This document shows, in pieces, positions 13,901 through 28,900 of a stretch of DNA of 64,000 nt (its first letter is position 1; each line of letters begins with the position of its first letter). The translations under genes were made by a program, and so were the position numbers. The notes below the pieces were generated by a model that saw nothing but the letters and a program-made list of their open reading frames with translations, searched no databases and had not been told where the DNA came from. This DNA is from Paroedura picta (taxonomy: Eukaryota; Chordata; Lepidosauria; Squamata; Gekkonidae): NCBI RefSeq assembly GCF_049243985.1, contig NC_135376.1, positions 45,613,001 to 45,677,000 of the forward strand, in the 5' to 3' direction.

Positions 13901-16900
13901 AATCAACTCTGCTCCTTAACTGTTATAACACATGTGCTGTCCTGGCATAGCATCCTGGAAGTAGCACTAAACATGAGATACACAAAAATTAAAATATTCA
14001 GTGGATAGGAATCTTTTCATTTAAATCGAAAAGTTGTTATAGGAATCTTGTTTTATTTAGAGAGATTAATAATTTGTTACAGTACATAACAAACCCGGGA
14101 AAAGCACACGTTGAAACATCATCAGCTACTATTTCTTAAACACTTACATGATATCATCCTCAGTAAAGTTAGGCTGAAAATGCATCAGAGGAAATAGTGT
14201 GTTAAAGGGAACACCCATATTGATTAACACAGTTGCTATATCACATAACGAAGGAATCCATGGCCTTGGTTGCTCAGAAACCGATGCTGTAGAAAAAACA
14301 AAACAAAACCGAGTTTTAGATTGTGACCATGCTCCTTCAATGCAATAGAAGGAGAGGAAGCTCAAAGGAACAAGTAATCAACAAAATCCAACATGAGTAC
14401 AGTACATTTTCAAATCACAGCAATTATGGTTTGAAGACAAAGTATATAACATTTCCTACTGATCTTACAAATCTACATTACACAAAGGGGAGACATTAGC
14501 CCTGTTCGTATTAAATTAGCCCATTAGTTCACATTAGCCCTGTTCACACATCCTACATACATGTTTGTAAGGGAGACAACTTACATACATTTTACGAATG
14601 AAAATGGGATAAATTTAGCGTTTAAATCACAAACTGAGCTGTGTACATGTGCTGAAGGTAGGCTGAGACTCAATGTACATATAAATAAAAATAATGTATA
14701 CACTATACATGGATGGTACATGTGTTCACTGGAACTTGTGAACAGAGCCCTTGGTTTCTTCATAGTACTCTTCTTGTTTCTCTATATTTTCTGTAAGCTG
14801 TAGTAGTGCAGAAAACACTTCCATTCTGTCTTAAAGCTTACAGAAAATATAGAGAAACAAGAAGAGTACTATGAAGAAACTTGTAGTGGGGAGGAAATCC
14901 CACTCAAACCAATCCTACAGGTTTCCGTCCCCTACATTTTCCACCTGTCTCTACTTCCTCCTACTGCTCCTGTCTTTGCCCTCTGCCTCTACTGCCACTG
15001 CATGACTTGCTCTTGTGCCAGCTCTGCCTCCAGAGTACGACCTTTGTTATCTCAGCTACTGCCAGAACTACACTATTGTAGCTGCCTAGCAACCCCTATA
15101 ACCACTATCACATTCATATAGTGACAGGAACTGCTTCTATTATTTTGAGTGTTTTAACTGCCTTATATATAAGATGTTTCTGTGAGCCTGGGAACTTTTC
15201 AGGTTTGTAGAAAGATTTGTATTGTTTGTTCTTGGCTCCAATCTCTAGATTTAAGTACCCACAGACTGGGCCGTGTTGAAAATGAGATATACTGATCAAA
15301 TATGAGTATGAGTTATTGCATACCCAAGCCATGACTATTCCAGCAAGAAGGAAATATAGTAGGGAATCCAAGAAGCCTATTTGGATTAACAGAACAGTTC
15401 AGGAGGAGCTAAGGAAGAAAAATGAATTGTTTAAGAAATGGAGGGAAGGACAGCCCTCTAAAGTAGAGTATCAGCAGATTACTAGCATTATAGGCCAGCC
15501 ATCAGAAAGGCCAAAGATGGGAGTGAGCTGAGACTGGGCAGGGAAGCCCACTATAACAAGAAAAACTTCTTCACATATGTCAGGACCAAACATAAGATAA
15601 ATGAGGAAATAGGCCCTCTATTGGGTGAAGATAGAGAGGCTCTGACAGAGGACAGCGATAAGCAGTACTTATTTTGCCCATGTATTTACCTAAAAGAATA
15701 TGGATATATCTAGGGATGGTAGTATGCAAGGTATAGTGTATGGGCGGCAGGCTGACATGGATCGAAAGGTGGTTGAGAGGCACCTGGCTGCACTAGATAG
15801 GTTCAAAATCTCCTGGGGTGGATGGGGCGCACCCAAGGGTGCTCAAAGAACTTTCTTGACAGCTTTGTCCATCATCTTTAGGACCTCTTGAAAGAGTGTA
15901 GAGGTGCTAGAGGACTGGAAAAAAGAGAATGTTACCCCACTCCTTCAGAAAAGGAAGGAGAGATGACCTGGGAAACTACAGGTCAGTGAGTCAGTTGCAG
16001 AGAAAATAAAGGAGCAGATTTTAAACGGGGTGATCTGCAAACATCTGAAGGACAATTTGTTGATATAGGGAAGTCAGCATGAATTTGTCTCCAACAGGTC
16101 GTGCCAGACCAACCTGGTTTCTTTCTTTGATCAAGTGACAGGCTTACTAGAGTATGGAAAATCATTTTAATTTAGAATACTCACCGTTTTTAATTGTTAA
16201 TGCCATCAACATATCCAAAATCTTCTTTGAAACAAATCTCTCTGAATGAACTGACATCATCTTTTGGATAGAAAGGACAACAAACACAATGAGGACTTAC
16301 ACTTGTCTCTTAAGCGAAGAGCAGCAGGATATAAATCTAAAAATCTTAACACAGCCATCAGCGCTGCGGGTGCTGTGGACTAAATAAAGCCGTAAGGGCT
16401 TAGGGGGAGGAGTTAGGGCGGGCTCTGTCCGGGATGAAGAAGGGTGCCGATTGGCCCCTTCCACTGGACAGACCATCAGCCGGGCCAATCGGCAGGCGCT
16501 TTGCGCCTGCCGATTGGCCTGGCCGATTCCTGCCCTGCCGACAAGGGAGCAACTGCGAGCCACACGGAGCGCTGCTCACAGTTGCTCCCTTGCCGGCGGC
16601 CTGACGTGTCGGGAGGCACAAAGCACCTCCGACGCGTCAGGCCGCCGGCAAGGGAGCCCCCGGCAGCCGCGCAGAGCTGTCGGGGGCTCCCTTGGAACTG
16701 TCGGGGGCTCCCTTGCCGGCGGCCTGACGCGGTGAGAGGCGCAAAGCGCCTCTCGATGCATCAGTCTGCCGGCCAAGGGGGCCCCCACCAGCCACGCTGC
16801 GCTCGACTGCCGGGGGCTTCCTTGCCTAGCGCCCGATGTATTTTTATTACAGCGGGCTTGATTACTAGTACGTAATTAAAAAATGAATAAGTACAGGGAT

Positions 16901-19900
16901 ACTAATAGTTACATAAAGAACCAATCACGTGTGATACATTACTCTGAAGCAATTCAACAAAATTGTGACTTGTTGTTATTGTTGTTATGTGCGAAGTCGT
17001 GTCCGACCCATCGCGGCCCCATGGACAATGGTCCTCCAGGCCTTCCTGTCCTCTACCATTCCCCGGAGTCCATTTAAGTTTGCACCTATTGCTTCAGTGA
17101 CTCCATCCAGCCACCTCATTCTCTGTCACCCCCTTCTTCTTTTGCCCTCGATTGCTCCCAGCATTAGGCTCTTCTCCAGGGAGTCCTTCCCTCTCATGAG
17201 GTGGCCAAAGTATTTGAGTTTCATCTTCAGGATCTGGCCTTCTAAAGAGCAGTCAGGGCTGATCTCCTCTAGGACTGACCAGTTTGTTCGCCTTGCAGTC
17301 CAAGGGACTCGCAAGAGTCTTCTCCAGCACCAGAGTTCAAAAGCCTCAATTCTTTGACGCTCAGCCTTCCTTATGGTCCAACTTTCACAGCCATACATTG
17401 CAACTGGGAATACCATAGCCTTGACTAAACGCACTTTTGTTGGCAGGGTGATGTCTCTGCTTTTTAGGATGCTGTCTAGATTTGCCATAGTTTTCCTCCC
17501 CAGGAGCAAGCGTTTTTTAATTTCTTTGCTGCAGTCCCCATCTGCAGTGATCTTGGAGCCCAGGAAAATAAAATCTGCCACTATCTCCATTTCTTCCCCA
17601 TCTATTTGCCAGGAATTGAGAGGGCCGGATGCCATGATCTTTGTTTTCTTGATGTTGAGTTTCAAGCCAACTTTTGCACTCTCCTCCTTCACCCACATCA
17701 ACAGGCTCTTTAGTTCCTCTTCACTTTCTGCCATTAGAGTGGTATCATCTGCATATCTGAGGTTATTGATATTTCTCCCTGCAATCTTGATCCCAATTTG
17801 TGACTCCTCTAATCCTGCATTTCTCATGATGTGCTCTGCATACAAGTTAAATAGGCAAGGCGACAGTATACAGCCTTGCCGAACTCCTTTCTCAATTTTG
17901 AACCAGTCAGTGATCCCATGTTCAGTTCTCACTGTTGCTTCTTGACCTGCATATAAATTTCTCAAGAGACAAATAAGATGCTCTGGTATTCCCATCTCTT
18001 TAAGAACTTGCCACAATTTGTTGTGCTCCACACAATCAAAGGCTTTAGCATAGTCGATGAAGCAGAAGTAGACGTTCTTCTGGTACTCCCTAGCTTTCTC
18101 CATGATCCAGCGTATGTTGGCAATTTGATCTCTAGTTCCTCTGCCTCTTCGAAATCCTGCCTGTACTTCTGGAAGTTCTCGGTCCACATATTGCTGCAGC
18201 CTAGCTTGTAGGATTTTGAGCATAACTTTGCTAGCATGAGAAATTAGTGCAATGGTGCGGTAGTTTGAACATTCTTTGGCATTGCCCTTCTTTGGGATTG
18301 GAATGTAAACTGACCTTTTCCAATCCTGTGGCCATTGTTGAGTTTTCCAAATTTGCTGGCATATTGAGTGTAGCACTTTTACTGCATCATCCTTTAAGAT
18401 TTTGAATAGTTCAACTGGAATGCTGTCACCACCACTAGCTTTATTGTTGCTCAGACTTCCTAAGGCCCATTTGACTTCACATTCCAGGATGTCTGGCTCC
18501 AGGTCAGTAACTACCCCATTGTGGTCATCAGGGATGTTAAGCTCGCTCTTGTATAGTTCTTCTGTATAATTTTGCCACCTTTGCTTAATCTCTTCTGCTT
18601 CTGTGAGGTCCCTACCATTTTGGTCCCTTATCATACCCATTTTTGCATGAAACGTTCTCTTCATATCTCCAATTTTCTTGAAAAGATCTCTGGTCCTCCC
18701 CATTCTATTGTTTTCTTCTATTTGTTTGCACTGTTCATTTAAGAAGGCATTCTTATATCTTCTAGCTTTTCTCTGGAATTCTGCATTCAATTGGGTGTAT
18801 CTTGCTCTTTCTCCCTTGCCTTTCACTTCTCTTCTCTCCTTAGCTATTTGTAAAGTTTCCTCAGACAGCCATTTTGATTTCTTGCATTTCTTTTTCTTTG
18901 GGATGGTTTTAGTTGCTACCTCTTGTACAATGTTGCGAACCTCCGTCCATAGTTCTTCAGGCACTCTGTCTATCAGATCTAATTCCTTAAATCTATTTGT
19001 CACCTCTACTGTGTATTCATCGGGGATATGATTTAGTTCATACCTGAGTGGCCTAGTGCTTTTCCCTACTTTCTTCAATTTAAGCCTAAATTTTGCAACA
19101 AGAAGCTCATGATCTGAACCACAATCAGCTCCTGGTCTTGTTTTTATTGACTGGATAGAACTTTTCCATCTTTGGCTGCAGAGCACATAGTCAATCTGAT
19201 TTCTGTGTTGACCGTCTGGTGATGTCCATGTGTAGAGTCGTCTCTTGGGTTGTTGGAAAAGAGTGTTTGCTATGACCATTGAATTCTCTTGACAAAATTC
19301 TACCAGCCTGTGCCCTGCTTCATTTTGTACTCCAAGGCCAAACTTGCCTGTTATCCCGGTTATCTTTTGGCTTCCTACTTTAGCATTCCAATCCCCCATG
19401 ATGATAAGCACATCATTTTTTGGCGTTGCTTCTAGGGCTGTAGGGCTTCTAGGGCTGTAGGGCTTCATAGAACTGATCAACTTCATCCTCTTCAGCAGCA
19501 GTGGTTGGGGCATAGACCTGGATCACGGTGATGTTGAATGGCTTGCCTTGGATTCGAACTGAGATCATTCTGTCATTTTGGGGATTGTATCCCAAGACTG
19601 CTTTTCCTACTCTCTTATTGATTATGAAGGCTACTCCATTTCTTCTGCGAGATTCTTGTCCACAGTAGTATACCTGATGGTCATCTGAATTAAATTCACC
19701 CATTCCTGTCCATTTTAGTTCACTGATTCCTAAAATGTCGATGTTCAGTCTTGTCATTTCTTGTTTAACCACATCCAGCTTGCCTTGATTAAATTGTGAC
19801 TACTGTAGTTTAAATAAAAAGTATGAGCAATGCCCTTTTATTCAAGTAGATTCAAGTGGGTTGCTGTACTGGTCTGAAGCAGCACAACAAAACAAAATCA

Positions 19901-22900
19901 GAGTCCAGTGGCACCTTTAAGACCAACAAAGATATATTCAAGGTGTGAGCTTTCGAGTGCAAGCCCTCTTCCTCAGTTCTGATTTTCTTTTATTAAGTGT
20001 AAGGATATTCTTAATTACCATTAGAGCAAAAAGAATACAGTACTTTTAATTTAGGACTATCGAACTACAGGATATCCTTATATACTTTCCAAGAACAAAA
20101 ATACACAGTAATCTCATGATAAACTGAGTAACTTGTACATATGGGATATGATAAGTCTTCAGATAATTTCCCCACTGCTGCCTCTAAATCTCTATGCATC
20201 TTACCTGAAACATCCACTTCAAAATGGGTACTGGGCAAGGAGAACTATGGTAAGCAGACATTAGTAAGCCTTCGTTAATTACAAAAAGCTGCTGAGTTAT
20301 TCCCGAGCTGTAGAAAGAATCACAGAGAGTTAGTCTAATGTTGACAAAATTAATCTGTCCATTACAAAATTATGAAGATAATTTCACAAATGCTAGCTTG
20401 TTAAAGCTACCAAATGTCAGGACACGGTAAAGGTAAAGGTATCCCCTGTGCAAGCACCGAGTCATGTCTGACCCTTGGGGTGACGCCCTCTAGCGTTTTC
20501 ATGGCAGACTCAATACAGGGTGGTTTTGTCATTCCCTTCCCTAGTCATTATTGTTTTACCCCCCAGCAAGCTGGGTACTCATTTTACCAACCCCGGAAGG
20601 ATGGAAGGGCTGCGTCAACCTTGAGCCAGCTGCGGGGGATTGAACTCCCAGCCTCATGGTCAGAGCTTCAGACAGCATGTTGGCTGCCTTACCACCCTGC
20701 ACCACAACAGTAGTAAGAGACATAGGCACTAAATGAAGTAGCAGTATTTTTTAGCCTCATCTGTGGGAGTTGCTGGTAAGGATAGGGTTAATTATTGCCC
20801 TGCCAAGCTCATATATTTTCTAATGAACACTGCTGAAAATACAAGGTTATACCCAAGCCAAGCCAGATAAGTAGGATTTAAGCTTGATGTTCTTCCCCAA
20901 TCAAAACAATGAATCAATCACAAAATGGGTAGAGTTATACCTCCTACCCACCCCCTCTCTCCCTTTCTCTCTCTCTCACACACGCACTCTAATCTGGTGA
21001 AAAGTTCAAGTTAGTATGCACACACTAGAAGCAGAATACTTGAAATAAGAACAACCAGTGAACACTTCAAGGTGCACAGAAAAACAGTTCTGACCCAATA
21101 ATGCTTAACAGGAAAATTATTAGAAAACCATCCTTACCAAAGAAGGTATCTTTCAATAGGATTACGGGCAAAGAATCCAGAATTCCTCAGATCAAGATTA
21201 TGCTTACTGAAAATATTTCCAGCATGTGCCATTTGGAATATATTTTCTCCTGGGTGCTGGTCTGGAATAGTATCAATTACCGAAAATCTCTCTATAAAGG
21301 CTCTAGAATACAAAATGACATATCAGTCAATAATATTTGGAAAATGGACACATTAATTCAGTTGAATTTATTAACAAATAGAAGCAAGTCAGGTGTAAAG
21401 GAAAACACAATAAATGAGAGTTCATCCCAAAGTCATTAAAGGAGATGGCTAGAAAACTAGCAGATTGGATAGTTGAAGTCAATGAAATAATATTTCACTG
21501 AGCATAAACAAATGACAAGGGAAACAGAATTAAAGTCGTAAGACCTGTGTTCAGCAGACAGTTCTTCATCATTAGGCAGTTCTTCAGTTGGTGAATCTCT
21601 TTCAACTCGCCATTTAACTTCCTGTAGCTGTTTCTCTAGTTCATCTACCCTGCAATGGAGACAGAAATTAAAAAGTCTGACACAAGTTACAATGGCAAGC
21701 TTTGAAGATGCTTTAAACATTTACACATCTTTTCCTCAGTCTTCTTGTTTCTAGAGTCTGCCATAGCAAATTAGAGGAGATCATTACATTCTATTGAAAT
21801 GTATTTTATATCCAATGTTACCTGGAAAAAAGGGAACAGTATACATTTTGTATACTTTTTTGGAGTAGCTCAGCTATTCAACCCATCACTGAAACACTGT
21901 AATGCAGTGAACTACATTCCTTCACCATGCAACTAATAATGCAGTAACAGCACTATCCCGCATGCTGCACCCAATCCTTTGTAGTAGAAATTGACCATTA
22001 GAGGTCCACACTCTAGTTCCTTTGTAGCTTCTGATTTTAAAGGAATATATCTCTGAAACCAAAACACACGCCTCCTGGAAATGCAAATCAAACCTTAAAC
22101 AGTTCCAGAGGACCTGTAAGTCAGTTGTTCTGCCAGGAATGTCACATTCAGAAATGCTGGCCTCCCTGCAGAAGGATCCCCCACTCATAAAATACTGATT
22201 GTAAAATACTGATCTGCCATCACAACTTAATCACATCCAGTGACATTTTAAGATGAGATTTTAAAGTAACTTATTTATGCCTACATATATTTTAATGTAT
22301 TTTAATTATGTAATTATTATTTGTACATTTTAATACGTTGTGACCTGCCCTGAGCCGACCAGCAAGGACAGGCTAGAAAAACTGAAATTATTATTGGGCC
22401 ATGATAGTCACCAGGACCATTTCAGCTTCAAAAGCAGAAATGCAAAGATGATGAAAAGAAGAAACATGGCATTTAGTCTCATTTACAAAGTAGATATATG
22501 TTTTGTGCTTGAACACAGCATTCCTTAGGGCAGGGGTAGTCAACCTGTGGTCCTCCAGATATCCATGGACTACAATTCCGATGAGCCCCTGCCAGCATTT
22601 GCTGGCAGGGGCTCATGGGAATTGCAGTCCATGAACATCTGGAGGACCACAGGTTAACTACCCCTGCCTTAGGGAACACATTACATTAGGCAGGCTTCTA
22701 GAAAAAAAATTAAGAGCTTAATAGTTTAATTCCTGTAACATAGGAAACATTGGATTTTAATAATGGATGAGTAAAAGAAGACTTCAGAACCCCAAGTGAT
22801 GAACAGACACTTGACCTGAAAATCCTCAGCAGTATTAATGCTTTTCTGAAGAGTAAATGGTGCTGATTTTATCTAATGTTTTCCCACAGCATGTATGAAA

Positions 22901-25900
22901 CAAAATGCACTCTACTTCCCAAGATAAAGGCAGACATTAACTGCAGGAACCATTAAAAGAGTTGTTATATCTGCCCTCACAATTATGTTTAATGACAAAT
23001 CATTCAGCCTGAATTAATGGCGGGGAAAACAAGACATGAAAGCACACAAACCTTTTGAATTCCTCCTTCTCCTTCAGAAGATGTTCCAGTCGATTGACAT
23101 ATGAGACCTGAGTCTCAATGGAAGGGTTGGAAAGCTGAAGAAAAAGGTGCTCAGTGAAAATTGTTCTGTTAACTACTGCCATCTTAAAAGTCTGATGCCA
23201 CCATTTAGATACCTTTAAGAATAGTTTAAAACTATAGAAACAAATGAAAACAAGAGCAGTTCCTGAGACATAACTCTCACATGCAGTAAAGCAGAAAGAT
23301 TTAAGAGAGGAAAACCCATTCATCTTGTTGCCAAGACATCCCATTGCTTCCTGGGACTTGGAATGCAAGCTACCAGTTGCAAGAACATTATTCAGACTAA
23401 CTACAGGAATGGTATTTATTTCCTTAGTAAGTATCCATAAGTGCTGTATCAGACAAAACCTTAACTAATATTTGCACTACCAATACATTTAACTAGGAAA
23501 TACTGATATATTAGGGCTGCTTCATACATGTTTGTCTTCACAAATTTGTATACCTTATTCGTGAGGAGCTCATGTTTCTATTTTGCTACATGTACAGACT
23601 TTGTAAAAAAAAATGTGGGTACTACCTTGATGAACAGAGCCTCTTGTGGCATAGAGTGGTAAGGCAGCAGACATGCAGTCTGAAGCTCTGCCCATGAGGC
23701 TAGGACTTCAATCCCAGCGGCTGGCTCAAGGTTGACTCAGCCTCCCATCCTTCTGAGGTCGGTAAAATGAGCACCCAGCTTGCTGGGGGGTAAACGGTAA
23801 TGACTGGGGAAGGCACTGGCAAACCACCCCGTACTGCGTCTGCCATGAAAACTCTAGAGGGCATCACCCCAAGGGTCAGACATGACCTGGTGCTTGCACA
23901 GGGGATACCTTTACCTTGATGAACAGTGTACATTTTTCAAATGCTCAAATTAACAAAGTACACACAGTAACATGCAGTCCTGAGAAGAGATCATTTATTT
24001 GGGTCTTTCAATATTTAAAAATCTTAAGTATTTAAAATTAATCCTGAAACTAGAACTTTAAATGATGCCAAATTGCAAAGTAAATCCCAATGATATAAAC
24101 AGGAAAAAATAGTTTTTCTTCCTTCAGGACAGCTTTACTGTCCATTTTTATTTAAACATTAAGAAAATCATTAAAAAGGCATCAGTTTTACAAGTGATAC
24201 AGAAACAGGAAAAAAATGAAAATGCCTTAGTGTGTGTTACAACTACTGGTTATCCAGTTACTGATACACAGAAATTCAGACATCTTCTGCTGTCACCACA
24301 TAACTTCCTCCCAAAGCACATATCATTACTTCAAGACTCAACAGTTTCAGAATACTGGCATCTGAGAGGAATCCTCAGTAGATATACTGAGAATCCTATT
24401 TAGGTCCCAGGAAGACAGCTATGGAATTGTCCTGAAAATATAATCTTAACAAGTATCGATCAACTTTCTGGAAGTGTAAATTTTCTACAGTATTAGAAAA
24501 TTCAACATATAAAGTACAACATCCAGTACTGTGAAAAAACATTGAAAGAAAAAGCCAGTAAACTCATTAACTAGATTCAACATAACTGACTCCTCACTTT
24601 TCATGCATTTTCAATCACACAATTTAAATATGTATACAGGTGTTATTATGTCTAAAAGCGTGATTTTGCATCTTAGATAGGATGTCATGCTATTTGGACT
24701 GTTCTTTTGTCAGGAAATAGTAAAGAGCAAAACGAAGAGTTTTCTATAAACTCAAGTGCACAACAGTATAAACTTATTTATAGGATTTTTCCTAAATAAA
24801 GCTGGGAGAAAATATTAAGAACCTTTGGAAACAACAAGAATTTCTACATACCAGGAACACAGTAGGAAACCTAGCCTGGCTGCACACGACAGCAGATACC
24901 CCACCCTTTCCAGCTACAGTCGAAGCAGACACTTTGTCAAGTGGTGGCTCTGAGAAAAGCGATAAGAGTGGCTTTCTCATACGTGCTGTAATAGTTATTT
25001 GGCAAAGAAATGTTCATATCCAGCACCACTGCTCTGTCCCTTCCAATATCTTGCTCAGCTGTGCCTATCAGAACCCTTGCAGCAGGGAAAGCCAGAAAGA
25101 TTCTCCTTGGAACAGTGTGTTCTTTGGCAAATTCAACAAAGCAAAATGAAGCAATGATTGAGTTTACATATGCAGTTGAACCAGGCTCTGCCAGGTATCT
25201 GGTGAAGCTTTTTGAACTCTCCTGCCTTTCATAAAAGGAAAGTACTATAATCAGCAAGTAAGTCTTCTACAGCCTGGATATTTTCTAGCCCTGCTAAGCA
25301 TACTGGCCTTCACAAGACATTAACCTTTGACACCAACAATAACCTTCTCAAACAAAAGCATTTCAGCTACTTACAAGACTATTGAGTGATGGACTCACGA
25401 TATCTTGTGTATCATTCTCATCAGTTGTGGGTTCAAGTTTTTTTGTAGGTTTGACACTCTGAGCCAGTATTTCTTCAAATGGCAACAGTATCTCATCATC
25501 ACTGCTGTCCAGACCGCAGTCAGGATTCTCATCCTCACTATCAGAAAGGCTCCGTAATTTTTTATTCAACATACATATTTCTAGATTTGAATCTTCACTG
25601 CTTGGCTCATTTAAGTCATATGAAGAGGGAAGGATAGTGACAGGATCGCAATCTATTGATGACAAAACATTTGTTAGAATATTCTTGAAGGTCTTTTCTG
25701 TTTCTACTTTTAAGAAGCTATTGCATGAGATTGAGGGAAAATGATCAAACACAGAGTCTCTCTCATCAGTCTTCATTTCAGACTTTAAAGGGACTGAACA
25801 AGACAGCCTGAAACAGCTGAGCCACTCGGCTATTTTTGCAGCTTCTGCGGGGAACAGAAAACATGGGTTTTAAGGGACTTTAAAGCTCTGCTTTCTGCTC

Positions 25901-28900
25901 CATCCACAAACTGCATTAAAACTTTGTGGCAATTAATGCAACTAATGCTGGCATTTAGACTCCTCCACCAACCACTGCCCCCCAAATTATACAGGCTATC
26001 ATGCAATTTCATACTGTCACATGGCAGCTCACTTAGCTACAGTTATAATCCATTATGGTCTACATGACTGTTGCAATTGTACATTACAATCAGTAAGCTA
26101 ATTTTCCCCAATCTCTCCTAAAGCACTGGCTATTCTGTCTTACCTGTGGAAGAATCCCATGAAGCCAAACATGATTTGTTCCTTAAATCCACAGTATCCT
26201 ACAAATAAGCAGACCACAAACATATTTATCTCCATATTAAAATACTGCTTCTGAGGACACAACTATTAATGTAAATTAGTGCTCAGAAGCTGAAGATTTA
26301 TAGCCTTATACATGTTTTAATGTTTCAGAAAAAAATGAGAGGAATGTTCTACAAGTTCTTTGTTCTCATGTTCAGGTATTAGACAAGCATAAGGCTAAAA
26401 ATATGGACACAGCATACTTTAGAGAAAGAACAGAAATTATTATGATTATTTAACTTATGACTGACTTTATGGACATGCAAAGATTATTTATTGTTATTTC
26501 CTCTCAGATATCCCTATATGTAGATTAATGCTTATATTCACTTTTAAGTGTTCTCAGATCCTCAAGGATATGCTTGTCCACAGCAGAGATGCAGCGTCCT
26601 CTGCAGAGTTACCTTTTGTTCCAAGGGATACTATTCCTAGTGGTAACTTTCCTTGCAGACACTTTTAGCAATTGCCTTAATCTGAGGACCCATTTTTTAA
26701 ATTTTAGTGAATATGAGGAGTTATTTTATAAACATAAGGAGCTCCTCATCCTTTATGGATACCCAGAATCCACCATTACTTGAAAGGAAAGAAAAGGTAT
26801 GGGACTTTTTAGCCCTTGCGCCAAGTCACTCCAGGGGAGCTCAGCACAACAGCTACATAGCATTGCAGCTATACACGAATACATCCCTACTGGCTTTTAT
26901 GACTTTAACAGATTAGATTTCCAGTCTATCAGAGATTTGTCAACTACATACTGAACGGAAACTGCAGGGTTGGCAGCTATATACCCCCTTCTCATTTGCA
27001 GGGGACTAACAGAAAAGGCTGTTGCCTTCATGCCCTGATAGTAAATTTCCTTGAAGCATCTGATTTGCCATTACATGAAATAGGATGCTAGCTGAACCTT
27101 TGGTTTGATTCCACAGGGCTCCAAACATGTGAAGCCTTTATTGCAGGATATCTCTGCAGCAACAGACACTTCTGGCCCTTTAGCCACTCTCTGGAGAGTA
27201 CAAGAGTCAGGATGAAATTGGGATATAGAAAAAAATGTCAAGTATTAAATGTGAGACCATCATCTACCTATTGAAATCTTATGTTGAGGTGCCTTCAATT
27301 ACTCAAATGCTTCTCCTCACTGGAAAAGTTGCCCAATCAATACTTTATTTTACATGAAGTAGTAAGTTATATTTATTATTTACAACTTGGCCTGCTTTGA
27401 GAAGTCACAGTTCACTGCTTTAAACCTACCTGCAGAGAAACATTATTTGCCAAGGACTTCTTTACAAAACCAGAAGACTGCTGCTTAAACATATTTTTTC
27501 CTTTCTTTACTTGTTTATCACTGCCAAATGTTTCTGCTGATGACTGATGCAAAGCATTGTCTGGATTGAACTGTAGTGTCTTGGAGCAACCTGTTTTTTG
27601 GCACCAGGATATTTGGCTTTCCTTTCTCAAGCTGTCATTTTCTGATGTTGAAGTCCATTTGTTCAAGCCAGAACTGGCTGTGTCTAGATCCATATATTCC
27701 ATTTGACATTCTCTACTGTTCTCTACTACTGATGTCCGTGTTTGAATAGGATATTTTTCACTATTTTCTAGGACCCTCATACCAGAATCATCTTGGAAGG
27801 AACAGTCCCGAGAGCCGTCTGATGTAAAGAGTTTGCGGACCACAATTTTTGGACATGTGGCTTCCATGGTTATAGAAGCTTCATCATTATATGAACTGTC
27901 TTTTTTCTCTATCTTGGCACCTTTGAAAAATGCATCAATTATAGGGCTCCTATCAGGTGGTGGAGGTAGAAATTTCTTCCTTCTATTTTGCCTTGGAGAA
28001 GATGCATTTCTTCTAGGACGAACCGCATGTGGGACTGGAAGCTCAACCTTCCCATTTCTTTTGTCTGGACTGCATAACATAACTCGGTCTTTATAAGTAG
28101 AAGTAACAGAAACAAAGCAAACAGTTAATGATGCACAGAATTAGAAAAGTATTGCTTCCTGGATCCTAACCAGCTATATTATTATTTGTGAGAAATCCTG
28201 AAGTGTGTTTTGTCATGCATTCCTTTACCTAGCCATTAAGATCTCACTTCAGAAGACATATGTAGGCTTTATGTTGAAAATCTATTCCACCAGTTTTAAG
28301 GTGGAAATAACAATCCCTGGAAGAAGAAGGAATTTAGATATGACAGCAGTACTGAGGGGAAAGGGCATCCCTTGAACCATGTTCCCAGACTCAGTGGGTT
28401 CCCTACACCTGCTGTGCATTTCATGGTTCCCTCCAAAGGATAAACAGTAGTTCCAAGAGGCTAACTTGGTTTAGGAAACTATTATGGGGAGTGGTTCACT
28501 AAACCCCCACTATAGCCACAAACCAAATATCCTCACATTAAACAACCATATTAATAGATCTCCAAGCATCCCATCTGGTTTGGTCCTGGAGTCTGCAAAC
28601 ACGCTATTTAGGTATATCACATGGCTATGGCTAGACAGGGCCTAGAACTCTGCAAATTAACTGCTGTCTCATGTAACTTGTTGAATCCAGACAAGACAGA
28701 AACCGATGATTTGGAAGGAACTCTTCATGACCTAGAATCCACATATTTGAAGAACCTTTTATCTCCTATTTAAAACATTTATGTGCTGCCTTGCCAATCA
28801 AATAGAATTCTTAAAGTATCAAATAACAAGACATTAAAACATTAAAAGCATTATATATGCATTATATATGCTTCCATCCCCTTCCTCCCTCAGAGGAAAA

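Noticed and set aside
16400-16875. Overlapping long ORFs on both strands
   Set aside because: All come from the stop-poor GC-rich palindrome element, not from a protein gene.
17373-17945. 190-codon plus-strand ORF
   Set aside because: Shadow of the BovB reverse transcriptase frame on the opposite strand.
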